Positions 54,873-64,000 of a stretch of DNA of 64,000 nt are shown piece by piece. Position numbers and translations under genes: made by a program. Origin of the DNA: Polaribacter sp. HaHaR_3_91. Its GTDB lineage: Bacteria; Bacteroidota; Bacteroidia; Flavobacteriales; Flavobacteriaceae. Location: contig NZ_CP058986.1 of the NCBI RefSeq assembly GCF_019278525.1, positions 2,390,001 through 2,454,000 of the forward strand, read 5' to 3'. Numbering within the stretch: position 1 is the first letter of the stretch; each line of letters opens with the position of its first letter. The notes beneath the pieces were generated by a model that made no database searches, had not been told where the DNA came from, and was given only the letters and a program-made list of their open reading frames with translations.

Positions 54873-56075
54873 ATGAAAATACTACATACTGCCGATTGGC
54901 ATTTAGGACATAGATTACACGAACAATCTCAGTTTGAAGAACAATCATTATTTTTAAGTTGGATTGAAACCTATATCATAGATCAAAAGATTGATGTGCT
55001 TTTAATTTCTGGTGATGTTTTTGACACTGGTTCTCCATCTAACCAAAGTTTAGAAATGTATTACAGTTTTTTAGTAAAACTAAACGGAACCACTTGTAAA
55101 TCGATTATTATTACTGGCGGAAATCATGATTCTCCAGGGACTTTAAATGCCCCAAAACATATCTTAGGTGCTTTGTCTATAAAAGTGGTTGGTAAAGCAA
55201 CCGAAGACATTAAAGATGAAGTTTTCGAAATTGAAATAAACAACGAAAAAGTAATTATTGCTGCGGTTCCTTATTTGCGTGATGGTGATATTAGACGTGC
55301 AGTTGCAGGTGAAACTTTTGATGAATTAACAGATAAATATAAAACAGCATTAATTAACCATTATGTCTCTGCTGCAGACCAATGCAAACTTATAAACACC
55401 AACAATGCGCCTGTAATTGCCATGGGACATTTGTTTGCAACAGGCGGAACCATTTCTGATAGTGAACAGAATATTTATGTAGGAACTTTAGGACATATTG
55501 GTGCAGAAGATTTTCCTACCTATTTTGATTATATAGCCTTAGGGCATTTACACAGACCACAAATAATTAGCGGAAATGACAAAGTCCGTTATTCTGGATC
55601 TCCAAATATTTTAAGTTTTAGCGAAATTAATTATGACAAAAAAGTAATTATTTTATCGGTAGAAAACAATAAGATTACTGAAATAAAAGATGATGTAATT
55701 CCTAATTTTAGAGAGTTTTACAAACTCACAGGTAGTTTAGAAGAATGCATGTCTAAATTTTCTAGTTTGACTTCTAATTCTTATAAATTAACGCCTTGGG
55801 TAGAGATTGCTTTAAAGGAAGATCATACAGTTAACACAGACGATTTAAAGTCTGAAGCAGCACAATATCCATTCGAAATATTAAAAATAGGATTGAAAAA
55901 TCAGCGGAAAGTTAAAGGTATTGAAGAGTTATTGGAGAACACAAAATCAATTAAAGAGTTATTACCCACAGAAGTTTTTAAATTAAAATGTGAAGAAATG
56001 GACTATGATTTAGAAAAAAGACCTGAAGTTTGGGATGCTTTTAATGAAATTTTGCAATCCGTTAAAAACCAATAA
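54873..56075 (+). CDS. sbcD: exonuclease SbcCD, nuclease subunit SbcD
   Basis: The 400-residue Mre11-like nuclease has the phosphoesterase motifs ILHTADWHLGHRL, LLISGDVFDTGSPSN, ITGGNHDSPG, and the late MGHLFATGG / LGHLHRPQ. With SbcC it opens DNA hairpins and double-strand ends. The start at 54873 is the family start MKILHTADWH. It lies 12 bp before sbcC, as usual. Confidence 0.96.
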   Translation: MKILHTADWHLGHRLHEQSQFEEQSLFLSWIETYIIDQKIDVLLISGDVFDTGSPSNQSLEMYYSFLVKLNGTTCKSIIITGGNHDSPGTLNAPKHILGALSIKVVGKATEDIKDEVFEIEINNEKVIIAAVPYLRDGDIRRAVAGETFDELTDKYKTALINHYVSAADQCKLINTNNAPVIAMGHLFATGGTISDSEQNIYVGTLGHIGAEDFPTYFDYIALGHLHRPQIISGNDKVRYSGSPNILSFSEINYDKKVIILSVENNKITEIKDDVIPNFREFYKLTGSLEECMSKFSSLTSNSYKLTPWVEIALKEDHTVNTDDLKSEAAQYPFEILKIGLKNQRKVKGIEELLENTKSIKELLPTEVFKLKCEEMDYDLEKRPEVWDAFNEILQSVKNQ

Positions 56076-56087
56076 GGCAGCTTCTCT

Positions 56088-59000
56088 ATGAAAATTTTAA
56101 AGATAGAATTACAAAACATAAATTCCTTAAAATCGGATACTCCTATTGTTATAGATTTTGAAAACGAACAATTTAGAGATGTCGGTTTGTATGCAATTAC
56201 AGGTTCTACGGGAGCTGGAAAAACTACTATTTTAGATGCCATCACAATTGCCTTGTATCATAACGTTCCACGTTTTAGCGGATCAAAAGGTACTTTGTTA
56301 GATGTTGTAAGTCACGGTGCACATGATGCTTTTAGTCGGGTTACTTTTAAAAATGACACCACCGTTTACGAGGCTTTTTGGGGAATTAGAATTGCTGATA
56401 AAAAAGGAAAAGCATATAAAAATCCGAAGGAAGAAGTCAGTTTAAAAAACTTAACTACAGATACTATTTTAGCGACTCAAAAACGGAATTTAATTACCGA
56501 AGTAGTGAGTGCTACTCAGTTAGATTACAATCAGTTTTTAAGATCTGTAATGTTGGCACAAGGAGAATTTGCTTCGTTTTTAACAGCTAAAGGTCCAGAA
56601 AAAGGAAAGTTATTAGAACAAATTACGGGCGAGCAGATTTATAAAAAAATTGGTCAAGGTATTTTAGATCGGAAATCTGAAGAAGAAAAAAAACTAAGAG
56701 AAATTGAAGCCAAAATTAATGCGGATGATATTTTAAATGATGACGCTAAGGCGAATTTAATTACTGAAGATAAGAGGCTTGATGCTGATATTAAACTTAC
56801 TGAAACAGCGATAAAATCTTCTCAAAAAGTTGTGGATTGGTATGTTAGCTTTCTAAAATTAACAAAAGAAGGGGAAGAACATGAAGAGAAATCTAAAAGT
56901 GTTCAGTCTTTTGTTGAGAAACACAAAATAGCATTAAATCAATTGGCTTTACATGAAAAAGCATTGCCTTTTAAAGAGTTGATAACAGATTTGAATAAAA
57001 CAGCTAAAGAAACTGTTTTAAAAGAAAATCAACTAAAAGAAATTGAAAAAATAGTAATAGAACTAAAACCACGAATACTTCTTTTAGAAAAGCAAACCAA
57101 AGCAGACACTAATAATGTAGAAATTGCAGAAAAAGATTTTTCGGAATGGTTGCCAAAATTTGATACGATTACAAATTTAGACAGTGCTTTAAAAAACGAA
57201 CGAATTGTAAAAGAAAAAACTTCTGAGAGCTTAGTTAAACTTGAGTTAGAAATCAAAAAAGCATCTGAAGACAAAAGTAAATTGGTCAACAGTTTTAATG
57301 AGACTACAAATCAAATTAAAGCAAAAGAAAGTTTTATAAAACAAAACGAATTTTTAAGATCCGTTGCCTTAGAAATAACCGATTGGAGAACAGATTTATC
57401 AACTTTAAAAACGCATAAAGAAGCGATTTCAAAAAGCAATTTATTAGTTGATCAAAAGGAAAAAGAGGTTACTAAAACTACTGAAAACTTAAAAGAAAAC
57501 AAGAGTTCTTTTCAAGAGAAATCAGCAGCAATAAAAGTTATTGGCGAAAAAATTGCAGCATTAAACAAAGAGTTAGAGAAAAATACATTAAGTGATTTAT
57601 TAGCGTTAAAAGAAAAATACAATCAGTCTGAAAATAATTGGAAACAATTTAAAGTTTTTGCGGAACAACATCAAAAAACAGCAAAAGATAAAACTGATTT
57701 AGAGACGGATGAGAAAAAATACGTAACCGATTTAAAAGAAATTACAGATAAAATAATCGCTCTGCAAAAAGTCCTTGAAAATCAGGAGAAATTAGTAATT
57801 GATGCTACTAAAATATTAGATTTAGAACGAAGCGTAGCTAAGTATAAGGAGGATAGAAATCTTTTAATAAAAGGAGAACCTTGTAGTTTATGTGGATCTA
57901 AAGAGCATCCGTATACAAAACATCTACCCACAATAAATATATCGGAATCTGAAATAGAATTAATCAAAAGAAAGGAAGATTTAAAAAAGTTAAACGAAGA
58001 AAAATCACTTTTTAATACTAAAAAAACAACAATACAAACTCGCATAGAAAATTTTCAAGAACAGATTAAAGGTAAAGAAACCGAATTATCTTCAATAAAT
58101 ACTAAAGTAAATGAATTATCAATTGTTTGTGAATTAACTGATTTTGAAAAAGTTGAAATTGAATTACTTTCCCTTAAAAATAAGTTAGCTGAAATTAATA
58201 CTAGTTTAAAAAATGCTCAACAATTACAAATAGATAAAGACCAATTCTCTAAAGAGATTCAAAAACAGCAAGAAGCAATCAATCAATTAAAAACAACAAT
58301 TGCAACATTAGAAGAAAAAAATAAAAATGCAAAAGAAGTAATTCTTCAAGAAGAAAAATCAATTCTAGAATTAAATGCTCATTGTACAAAATTAGAGAAT
58401 AGCTTAACAATAAAACTCTCTAAATATAAATATCAACTTCCTATTCTTTCGGAAATCAATCTATTTTTAAAAGAAATAGATGAAAACATTGCACTTTTTA
58501 ACAAATCAGAAAGAAGTTTAGACGCATTAAAATCAGAAAGTAAGATTCTAAACACAAAAATAGAAAACCTTAAAGATCTGTTAGAAAATCATGCTAAAAA
58601 CAAAGTTGTTTTTGCTGAAACAATTAAAGATGCAACAACAAAACAGCAGAAATTAACAACAGAAAGAATTGCTATTTTACCAATTGATATTTCGGTAGAA
58701 AGCAAAAGAAATCAGCTACAAAAAGCAAAAAACACCTTTGTAGAAAAAGCAAAATTGAGTAATGAATCCTTACAAAACTTACTCAATACTAAAACAAAAC
58801 AAGAAACTTTACAGGTAAATATTACAACTGATTTAAAAAGTTTATCAATTAAAAGATCTGACTTTATAAAAATACTCAATGCTAAATTAAAAGGCAGTGA
58901 GTTTACATCAAAAGAAAACATTGAAACAGCATTACTATCCGAAGAAATAGCGAATGAGTATAAAAAGAATAAAGAACGCATTAAGGAAAATCAACTTAAA

Positions 59001-59741
59001 ATAAAGACCTTAAAAGAAGAACATGCTAAGGATCTAAAGTTATTACAAGAAACCAAAAATTTTGAAACTTCTGAATCTGAAAGCAAACAAATTTTAGTCG
59101 ATTTAAAGACTAAAAAAGATGCGTTGTTAACTGCTAAAGGTAAAATTGTAGAAGCTTTTAGAAAAGACAAAGAAATAAAAGATAGAAACCAAGAAACGTA
59201 TAAAAAGATAGATGCTCAAGATAAAATTTGTAAAGTTTGGAAAGAACTTTTTAAAATTATAGGAAACTCTAAAGATGCATTTAACGTCTATGTGCAGCGT
59301 TTAACGTTAAAACATTTATTAGATCTTGCCAATGTGCATTTGTATCAATTAAATAAGCGTTATTCTTTAAAAATGGAAGATTCTTACAAGCCAAAAGAAG
59401 AGCTTAATTTTAATTTGATAGATCATTATCAAACAGATCAAGCAAGATTGGTAGATACTTCTAGTGGTGGAGAAAAGTTTACTATTAGTTTGGCCTTGGC
59501 CTTAGGACTGTCTGATTTAGCCAGCAAAAATGTAAAAATAGATTCTCTTTTTATTGATGAAGGATTCGGAACTTTAGATAGTAATACCTTAGAAACCGTA
59601 ATTTCTACTTTAGAAACGTTGCAATCTCAAGGAAAAATGATTGGAATTATATCTCACGTAGAAAACTTAAAAGAACGTATTCCTACTCAAATTCAAATTA
59701 CAAAGAAAAGTAACGGAGTTAGTAAAGTTGAAATAATATAG
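56088..59741 (+). CDS. sbcC: exonuclease SbcCD, ATPase subunit SbcC
   Basis: The 1217-residue Rad50-like ATPase has Walker A GSTGAGKTTILDAI near the N-terminus, two long coiled-coil arms, the zinc hook CSLCGSKEHPY at about residues 600-610, and the C-terminal ABC signature SSGGEKFTISLALALGL with Walker B SLFIDEGFGTLD. The length is within the normal range. SbcCD cleaves long palindromes, which is of interest in a genome with many hairpin repeats. Confidence 0.96.
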   Translation: MKILKIELQNINSLKSDTPIVIDFENEQFRDVGLYAITGSTGAGKTTILDAITIALYHNVPRFSGSKGTLLDVVSHGAHDAFSRVTFKNDTTVYEAFWGIRIADKKGKAYKNPKEEVSLKNLTTDTILATQKRNLITEVVSATQLDYNQFLRSVMLAQGEFASFLTAKGPEKGKLLEQITGEQIYKKIGQGILDRKSEEEKKLREIEAKINADDILNDDAKANLITEDKRLDADIKLTETAIKSSQKVVDWYVSFLKLTKEGEEHEEKSKSVQSFVEKHKIALNQLALHEKALPFKELITDLNKTAKETVLKENQLKEIEKIVIELKPRILLLEKQTKADTNNVEIAEKDFSEWLPKFDTITNLDSALKNERIVKEKTSESLVKLELEIKKASEDKSKLVNSFNETTNQIKAKESFIKQNEFLRSVALEITDWRTDLSTLKTHKEAISKSNLLVDQKEKEVTKTTENLKENKSSFQEKSAAIKVIGEKIAALNKELEKNTLSDLLALKEKYNQSENNWKQFKVFAEQHQKTAKDKTDLETDEKKYVTDLKEITDKIIALQKVLENQEKLVIDATKILDLERSVAKYKEDRNLLIKGEPCSLCGSKEHPYTKHLPTINISESEIELIKRKEDLKKLNEEKSLFNTKKTTIQTRIENFQEQIKGKETELSSINTKVNELSIVCELTDFEKVEIELLSLKNKLAEINTSLKNAQQLQIDKDQFSKEIQKQQEAINQLKTTIATLEEKNKNAKEVILQEEKSILELNAHCTKLENSLTIKLSKYKYQLPILSEINLFLKEIDENIALFNKSERSLDALKSESKILNTKIENLKDLLENHAKNKVVFAETIKDATTKQQKLTTERIAILPIDISVESKRNQLQKAKNTFVEKAKLSNESLQNLLNTKTKQETLQVNITTDLKSLSIKRSDFIKILNAKLKGSEFTSKENIETALLSEEIANEYKKNKERIKENQLKIKTLKEEHAKDLKLLQETKNFETSESESKQILVDLKTKKDALLTAKGKIVEAFRKDKEIKDRNQETYKKIDAQDKICKVWKELFKIIGNSKDAFNVYVQRLTLKHLLDLANVHLYQLNKRYSLKMEDSYKPKEELNFNLIDHYQTDQARLVDTSSGGEKFTISLALALGLSDLASKNVKIDSLFIDEGFGTLDSNTLETVISTLETLQSQGKMIGIISHVENLKERIPTQIQITKKSNGVSKVEII

Positions 59742-59797
59742 TTAAGCTTCTTTACTTATAACACTTTCTAATAATACAAAAGTATTCTAATTATGTA

Positions 59798-59830
59798 AAA
59801 AAGCTCACGTATATACGTGAGCTTTTTTAT
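59798..59830. terminator. intrinsic terminator, bidirectional
   Basis: AAAAAGCTCACGTAT and ATACGTGAGCTTTTT form a perfect stem with A and T tracts. It lies 57 bp after sbcC and serves the minus-strand gene too. Confidence 0.85.
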
Positions 59831-59880
59831 ATTATATATTCAATAAAATTTATCCTCTCGAAGAAATAAAACAGAACCTA

Positions 59881-60690
59881 TTACAACCTGTTTAATAAAT
59901 CAGATTTCTTATTTTCAAATTCTTCAACAGAAAGAATTCCTTTGTCCTTTAAACCTGCTAATTTTTCAATTTTAATGAAAATATCTTCTTCAAAAGCAGC
60001 ATTATTGATGTTATTGTTATTATTTTCAAGGGGTTGAATTGGAGCTTCCATAATAGGAGCAATTGGAGCTTCTACAATATTATTTTGTATTTCATTATTT
60101 TGAACAGGCGCTTGTTGTTGCTTATTTCCTCCAGAAATAATAGGCAAAGCATTTAAATCTACATTACCATATTGACTTGTAAAAGAAACCGAGTAATTAC
60201 CACCTTGTTGCTGCCCTACTCCACCAATATTATGATCTAACGTATCAAAAATTGTTACGTTACCATTTTGTTTTATAGCCAAACGATGTATGTTATTAAA
60301 AATAGCATAGCTTGTATCGTTTTGACTTCCTGTTGAATTAGGAAAACCTAAATCTCCCCACCAATTTCCAGAAAAAACACCTTGTCCGTTTTCTGTTTTT
60401 GGTAAAGGTTTGTATTGGATAGCTCCTTGTTGAATTAAATTTGATAAATCCATACAAAGACCATCTACTAAATATTTAAGATTATTATTAAACATATCTC
60501 CAACCATTGTCATACCTCCTTGCATCCACTGGCCCCCTCCGCCTAACTCAGGAATATTGAATTGTGCCATAGAGCCATTGCTACTCATAAGTCTTTGCGT
60601 TAAATCTGTAACGGCATTAGTACTTACTCCGTATTTGTTGGCTACGTTTATCATGTTCTGAAAACTAGCATCTGTGAATATTGCATTCAT
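59881..60690 (-). CDS. SHOCT-domain protein of unknown function
   Basis: The 269-residue protein ends in a SHOCT domain (KIEKLAGLKDKGILSVEEFENKKSDLLNRL, quoted here in part: LKDKGILSVEEFENKK). Before it is a Gln/Asn/Pro-rich linker (about 185-230, QQQAPVQNNEIQNNIVEAP). The N-terminal 180 residues, with FNIPELGGGGQWMQGGMTM and VFSGNWWGDLGFP, are not recognised. No signal peptide. SHOCT often mediates oligomerisation or binding; the role here is unknown. Confidence 0.7.
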   Translation of the reverse strand: MNAIFTDASFQNMINVANKYGVSTNAVTDLTQRLMSSNGSMAQFNIPELGGGGQWMQGGMTMVGDMFNNNLKYLVDGLCMDLSNLIQQGAIQYKPLPKTENGQGVFSGNWWGDLGFPNSTGSQNDTSYAIFNNIHRLAIKQNGNVTIFDTLDHNIGGVGQQQGGNYSVSFTSQYGNVDLNALPIISGGNKQQQAPVQNNEIQNNIVEAPIAPIMEAPIQPLENNNNNINNAAFEEDIFIKIEKLAGLKDKGILSVEEFENKKSDLLNRL

Positions 60691-61114
60691 AATTTTTTGT
60701 GTATTTCTTTATTTAATTAAAAATAACTGTAAAACAATTTTATTACAAAGGTAGTCTATAGCAATATCAATAGACGTTTTTTAATGTGAATTCTTCGTGA
60801 TTTAAAAACACTATTTACATGAAAACAAATACATTAGCTCTTTGTTTTATGTTTGTTATAATTACAAAAAAGTATTGTTAAAAACAACAATTTACCGATA
60901 TTAACCTTTATTTTTGATAAAATAACATACAAATTAAATTATAGTAATAAATCTAGCTTGTTAAAAAAATAAAAATAAAATTACAAATTTTAAACTTTTT
61001 TACTCTAGCTTAAATTTGATTACTTATTTTCTTCTTTTAATCACCCAAAAAGCAATAATAATTTTAATTACAAAGGGAGGTTGATTGCAAATAGAGGTAA
61101 AAAAATCTTATAAA
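60691..61114. other. non-coding spacer with a minus-strand -7 element
   Basis: At 60746-60753 the minus strand reads TACCTTTG, an exact TAnnTTTG, 56 bp before the SHOCT gene, probably its promoter. The rest of this 424-bp AT-rich spacer has no gene that I can support. Confidence 0.45.
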
Positions 61115-61492
61115 TTAAGATTGCATTGGAATTTCTGGAAGTTTATTTTTAAAACTTGGTGCGTTGTCTCTATAAGAAACTAATTTCTTTTTAGAAACAA
61201 GCACGATTAAATCTTCACTTAACGTAAATAAACAGGCTGTTCTAAAAGTTTCTAAGAGTAATTTTTCTAATTCAACAGTAAATGTCTCAAAAGAAAATTG
61301 TTTAAATTCATTCTCTTCTGCAAAACGGTATTTTAATTCAAAAATATCTTTACCATCCACCTTAAATAAACGGGCATAGACATTTAATAAACCTTCACTT
61401 TTTCGCATGGGTTTACTTAAAGTCAGTTTTACAAACTCATCTCTTGTTAAACTTTCTTGTAATGTTTCAAAAAAAACTTTAAAATCGCTCAT
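61115..61492 (-). CDS. 125-residue protein, possibly a truncated methyltransferase N-terminus
   Basis: The protein begins MSDFKVFFETLQESLTRDEF and contains FVKLTLSKPMRKSEGLLNVYARL, ACLFTLSEDLIVLVSKKK and ends NKLPEIPMQS. The pattern LTLSKP...LFTL...VSKK resembles what I remember as the N-terminal domain of a Bacteroidota SAM-dependent methyltransferase whose catalytic part would follow. Here the frame stops and non-coding DNA follows. It may be a stand-alone domain or a truncated gene. Confidence 0.5.
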   Translation of the reverse strand: MSDFKVFFETLQESLTRDEFVKLTLSKPMRKSEGLLNVYARLFKVDGKDIFELKYRFAEENEFKQFSFETFTVELEKLLLETFRTACLFTLSEDLIVLVSKKKLVSYRDNAPSFKNKLPEIPMQS

Positions 61493-61530
61493 GCTGCAAA
61501 AATATAAATAAGAAATTGTTAATTGTAGAA

Positions 61531-62307
61531 TTACTTGCTAAAACATAGTGCTAACATTTTATATAATTCTGGATGTTTTCTCTGAAACAACTTTGGCCTT
61601 TCAAAAAAATATTCTCCAGCAACTGCTAGAAATTCAATTTCAGACGTTCCTCCATAACTTCTAATATCAGAAGCATTATTATTAATCGCTTCCATTTCTT
61701 TATGTACTAATTGTAACCAAGGTATAATATACTGCTTGTTTAACAAAACTGACGGAATACCATCCACAACACCATCTGCCTTGTCTAAAAGATGAATAAA
61801 TTCATGTATGGCTGTATTGCCTTTATCTGTTTTATTGCTAAAACCAAGATGTAATGCTTTTCTAGATAAAATCATTTGCTTCTCGAATCTTCCCGTACCA
61901 ACCAAACCACCAATAGTTCTCCCTTCTACTTGAGAATCAAACTGTAAATCATCATCAAAGTAATCCGGATAAATTAATACCGTAGATAAGTTCGTATACT
62001 TCCAATTTGGAAATCTAAAAACCGGAATTACAGCACTCGCAGCAATTAACAAAGTATCTAATTCTTCTAACTCAAAATGAACTGCTTCAATATTTGTTTC
62101 CTTTAAAAAGGAAACCATTTTAGCGCGAAACAATTCTTGTTCATCATCATTTAATTTTTTATAAAATAGAATATGTTTTAATAATAATGGATGCCAATGT
62201 TCTGGAACAACAAGTTTTTCTAAAGAAACTGTATTCTTTTTTCGCTTAGACTGTATGCTTACAAAAAAAACGATAAGAAGTATCGCAATGGCAATTATAT
62301 ATAACAT
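61531..62307 (-). CDS. MtfA-like zinc peptidase (M90)
   Basis: The 258-residue protein has one N-terminal membrane segment (about 2-18) and a gluzincin-like active site, TAIHEFIHLLDKADG (HExxH), in the second half. In the MtfA family of M90 peptidases the third metal ligand comes from a later Glu; GTSEIEFLAVAGEYFFERP is the likely place. It is the first of a short minus-strand pair with the 125-residue protein. Confidence 0.87.
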   Translation of the reverse strand: MLYIIAIAILLIVFFVSIQSKRKKNTVSLEKLVVPEHWHPLLLKHILFYKKLNDDEQELFRAKMVSFLKETNIEAVHFELEELDTLLIAASAVIPVFRFPNWKYTNLSTVLIYPDYFDDDLQFDSQVEGRTIGGLVGTGRFEKQMILSRKALHLGFSNKTDKGNTAIHEFIHLLDKADGVVDGIPSVLLNKQYIIPWLQLVHKEMEAINNNASDIRSYGGTSEIEFLAVAGEYFFERPKLFQRKHPELYKMLALCFSK

Positions 62308-62413
62308 TATATTTTTTTAAAGAATGGAAAACTACGAAAATTTAAAAGGTTTAGAACTTATTTTTTTGCTACTTTATTTTTCTGATTTTATTTTAATAGT
62401 AACTAAAATTCAT

Positions 62414-62446
62414 AAAAAAAGCCCAAGTTTAAAACTTGAGCTTTTA
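62414..62446 (-). terminator. intrinsic terminator of typA
   Basis: On the minus strand AAGCTCAAGTTT and AAACTTGGGCTT form a stem with one G-T pair, followed by seven T. Confidence 0.8.
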
Positions 62447-62487
62447 ATTTTATATAAATTCATCCTTTATCAGAATGAAAAAGATAA

Positions 62488-64000
62488 TTATCCTTTAAAG
62501 TTAATCTTACGCATACGTAAGCTTTCTGGAGTTACTTCTAAATACTCATCTGCTTTAATGTATTCCATGTTTTCTTCTAAAGAGAAATCAATTTTCGGTG
62601 CAATTTTCATAGCATCATCTGTACCAGATTTACGCATGTTTGTTAATTGCTTTCCTTTAATTAAGTTCACAGCCATTTCATCAGATTTACTATTCTCTCC
62701 AATTACTTGACCAACATAGATTTCTTGATTTACATCGATAAAGAAAACTCCTCTATCTTGTAAACGGTTTAATGCATATGCAGTTGCTTTACCAGCAGCA
62801 GAAGAAACAATTGCTCCTTTAACTTCTTCAGTAAAGTCTCCTTTATAAGGACCATATTCACTAAATCTGTGGTTAATAATTGCAGTACCACCAGTTGCAG
62901 TTAAAATTTTGTTTCTTAAACCAATTAATCCTCTAGAAGGAATAGAAAATTCTAAGTGTTGTAAATCTCCTTTTGGTTCCATCACTAACATATCTCCTTT
63001 TCTAAGAGATACTAAGTTAATTGCTTTAGAAGCCATTTCTTCTGGTACATCAATAGACAATGTTTCCATTGGCTCATGTTTCTTACCATCAATTTCTTTA
63101 AGAATTACTTGTGGTCTTCCCACTTGTAATTCATATCCTTCTCTACGCATTGTTTCAATCAATACAGATAAGTGTAAAACTCCACGTCCAAAAACGTTAA
63201 ATTTATCTTCACTATCAGTTGTTTCAACTTTTAATGCAAGGTTTTTTTCTAATTCTTTAAATAAACGATCTCTTAAGTGACGAGATGTTACATATTTACC
63301 TTCTTTACCAAAGAAAGGAGAATTGTTAATTGTAAACAACATACTCATTGTAGGTTGGTCAATCTCTGTTCTTGGTAATGCTTCTGGGTTTTCTAAATCT
63401 GCAATTGTATCACCAATTTCAAATCCTTCAATACCAGTAATTGCACAGATATCTCCACAAGGTACTTTTTCTACTTGAATTTTACCCATTCCCTCGAAAA
63501 TGTGTAATTCTTTAATTCTTACTTTTTTAGTAGAACCATCAGCTTTACATAAACTATATTCTTTACCAACTTCTAAGTCACCTCTAAAAACACGTCCAAT
63601 AGCAATTCTTCCTGTAAATTTAGAAAAATCTAAAGAAGTAATTTGCATTTGTGGCGTACCTTCATTGTACTTAGTTGCAGGAATAGATTCTAATACAGCA
63701 TCTAATAAAGGAACGATATCTTCAGTCTGGTTTTTCCAATCTGTACTCATCCAGTTGTTCTTTGCAGAACCATAAATTGTAGTAAAGTCTAATTGCTCTT
63801 CTGTAGCTTCTAAAGCAAACATTAAGTCAAAAACTTTTTCATGAACGATATCAGGAGTACAGTTTTCTTTATCTACTTTGTTAACAACTACAATAGGAGT
63901 TAATCCTAATTCTAAGGCTTTACCTAATACAAAACGAGTTTGTGGCATTGGTCCTTCAAATGCATCCACTAATAATAAAACACCATCAGCCATTTTTAAT
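62488..64000 (-). CDS. typA: ribosome-associated GTPase TypA/BipA (5' end outside window)
   Basis: About 504 C-terminal codons are present; the GTPase P-loop lies beyond the right edge. Visible are [20 protein letters not shown], the G4 motif VVNKVD, a beta-barrel domain II ([19 protein letters not shown]), and the BipA-specific C-terminal regions ([47 protein letters not shown]). BipA acts on ribosome assembly and stress adaptation. It ends in its own terminator. Confidence 0.96.
   Translation of the reverse strand, partial: LKMADGVLLLVDAFEGPMPQTRFVLGKALELGLTPIVVVNKVDKENCTPDIVHEKVFDLMFALEATEEQLDFTTIYGSAKNNWMSTDWKNQTEDIVPLLDAVLESIPATKYNEGTPQMQITSLDFSKFTGRIAIGRVFRGDLEVGKEYSLCKADGSTKKVRIKELHIFEGMGKIQVEKVPCGDICAITGIEGFEIGDTIADLENPEALPRTEIDQPTMSMLFTINNSPFFGKEGKYVTSRHLRDRLFKELEKNLALKVETTDSEDKFNVFGRGVLHLSVLIETMRREGYELQVGRPQVILKEIDGKKHEPMETLSIDVPEEMASKAINLVSLRKGDMLVMEPKGDLQHLEFSIPSRGLIGLRNKILTATGGTAIINHRFSEYGPYKGDFTEEVKGAIVSSAAGKATAYALNRLQDRGVFFIDVNQEIYVGQVIGENSKSDEMAVNLIKGKQLTNMRKSGTDDAMKIAPKIDFSLEENMEYIKADEYLEVTPESLRMRKINFKG

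Noticed and set aside
1..64000. tRNA, rRNA or tmRNA genes
   Set aside because: I looked in the spacers for cloverleaf ends and rRNA signatures and found none; a covariance search would be needed to exclude them fully.

Overview
The window looks like chromosomal DNA of a low-GC marine-type member of the Flavobacteriaceae (Bacteroidota), possibly near Polaribacter or Tenacibaculum. The signs are AT-rich codon use, few purine-rich ribosome binding sites, several promoters of the Bacteroidota form (TTG, then TAnnTTTG), type IX secretion C-terminal sorting domains, an YtxJ-type protein, a UbiA-family gene directly after smpB, and family-typical lipoproteins. The genus is inference only.

Layout. 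1-20 kb is mostly core and small conserved genes: partial ytxJ, clpB, a histidine-phosphatase lipoprotein, smpB, a UbiA prenyltransferase, maf, SPFH, thioesterase, VWA, EamA and YiaA-type proteins, then a cluster of very small genes (a Pmp3/YqaE-type peptide and two charged microproteins), a LytTR regulator and secreted proteins. Two decayed 3' ends of hisIE (16.75 and 17.4 kb) lie on either side of a lipoprotein gene, downstream of the intact hisIE.

19.5-27.5 kb holds a complete minus-strand histidine operon, hisG-D-C-B-H-A-F-IE. It is preceded by an 18-residue leader peptide with four consecutive His codons and a terminator, which is a clear attenuation arrangement. Most spacers inside the operon carry palindromic intergenic repeats.

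29.0-37.7 kb is an accessory region built like a gene-cassette array. Unrelated genes (two type IX cargo proteins, a small membrane protein, a coiled-coil membrane protein, a class C beta-lactamase-fold hydrolase, a YwqK-like/TonB-C protein) are separated by copies of a hairpin-forming element that begins AACACCGTGTATAAT and, where complete, ends in GTT. For four cassettes the bases after the entry GTT are the reverse complement of the bases before the exit AAC (three of them 9/9). This is what is expected if each cassette once closed into a circle through a folded recombination site, as integron cassettes do with attC. A 235-bp direct repeat sits at the entry of two sub-arrays. No integrase gene is in the window. 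This is the strongest candidate for an under-described system here.

37.9-49 kb: ttcA; a LacI / GH97 / LamB-type porin locus with matching candidate operators; and a TetR gene with near-identical palindromes before itself and before a downstream redox and detoxification run (CMD, EthD, HAD-II, possible 2OG oxygenase, DsbA/FrnE, peroxiredoxin). 49-64 kb: FKBP isomerase, DUF3024 and UPF0158 genes, a broken AlkD-like gene, tandem YHYH lipoproteins, sbcDC, a SHOCT protein, an MtfA-like peptidase and a partial typA/bipA. I found no rRNA, tRNA, CRISPR array or insertion sequence.
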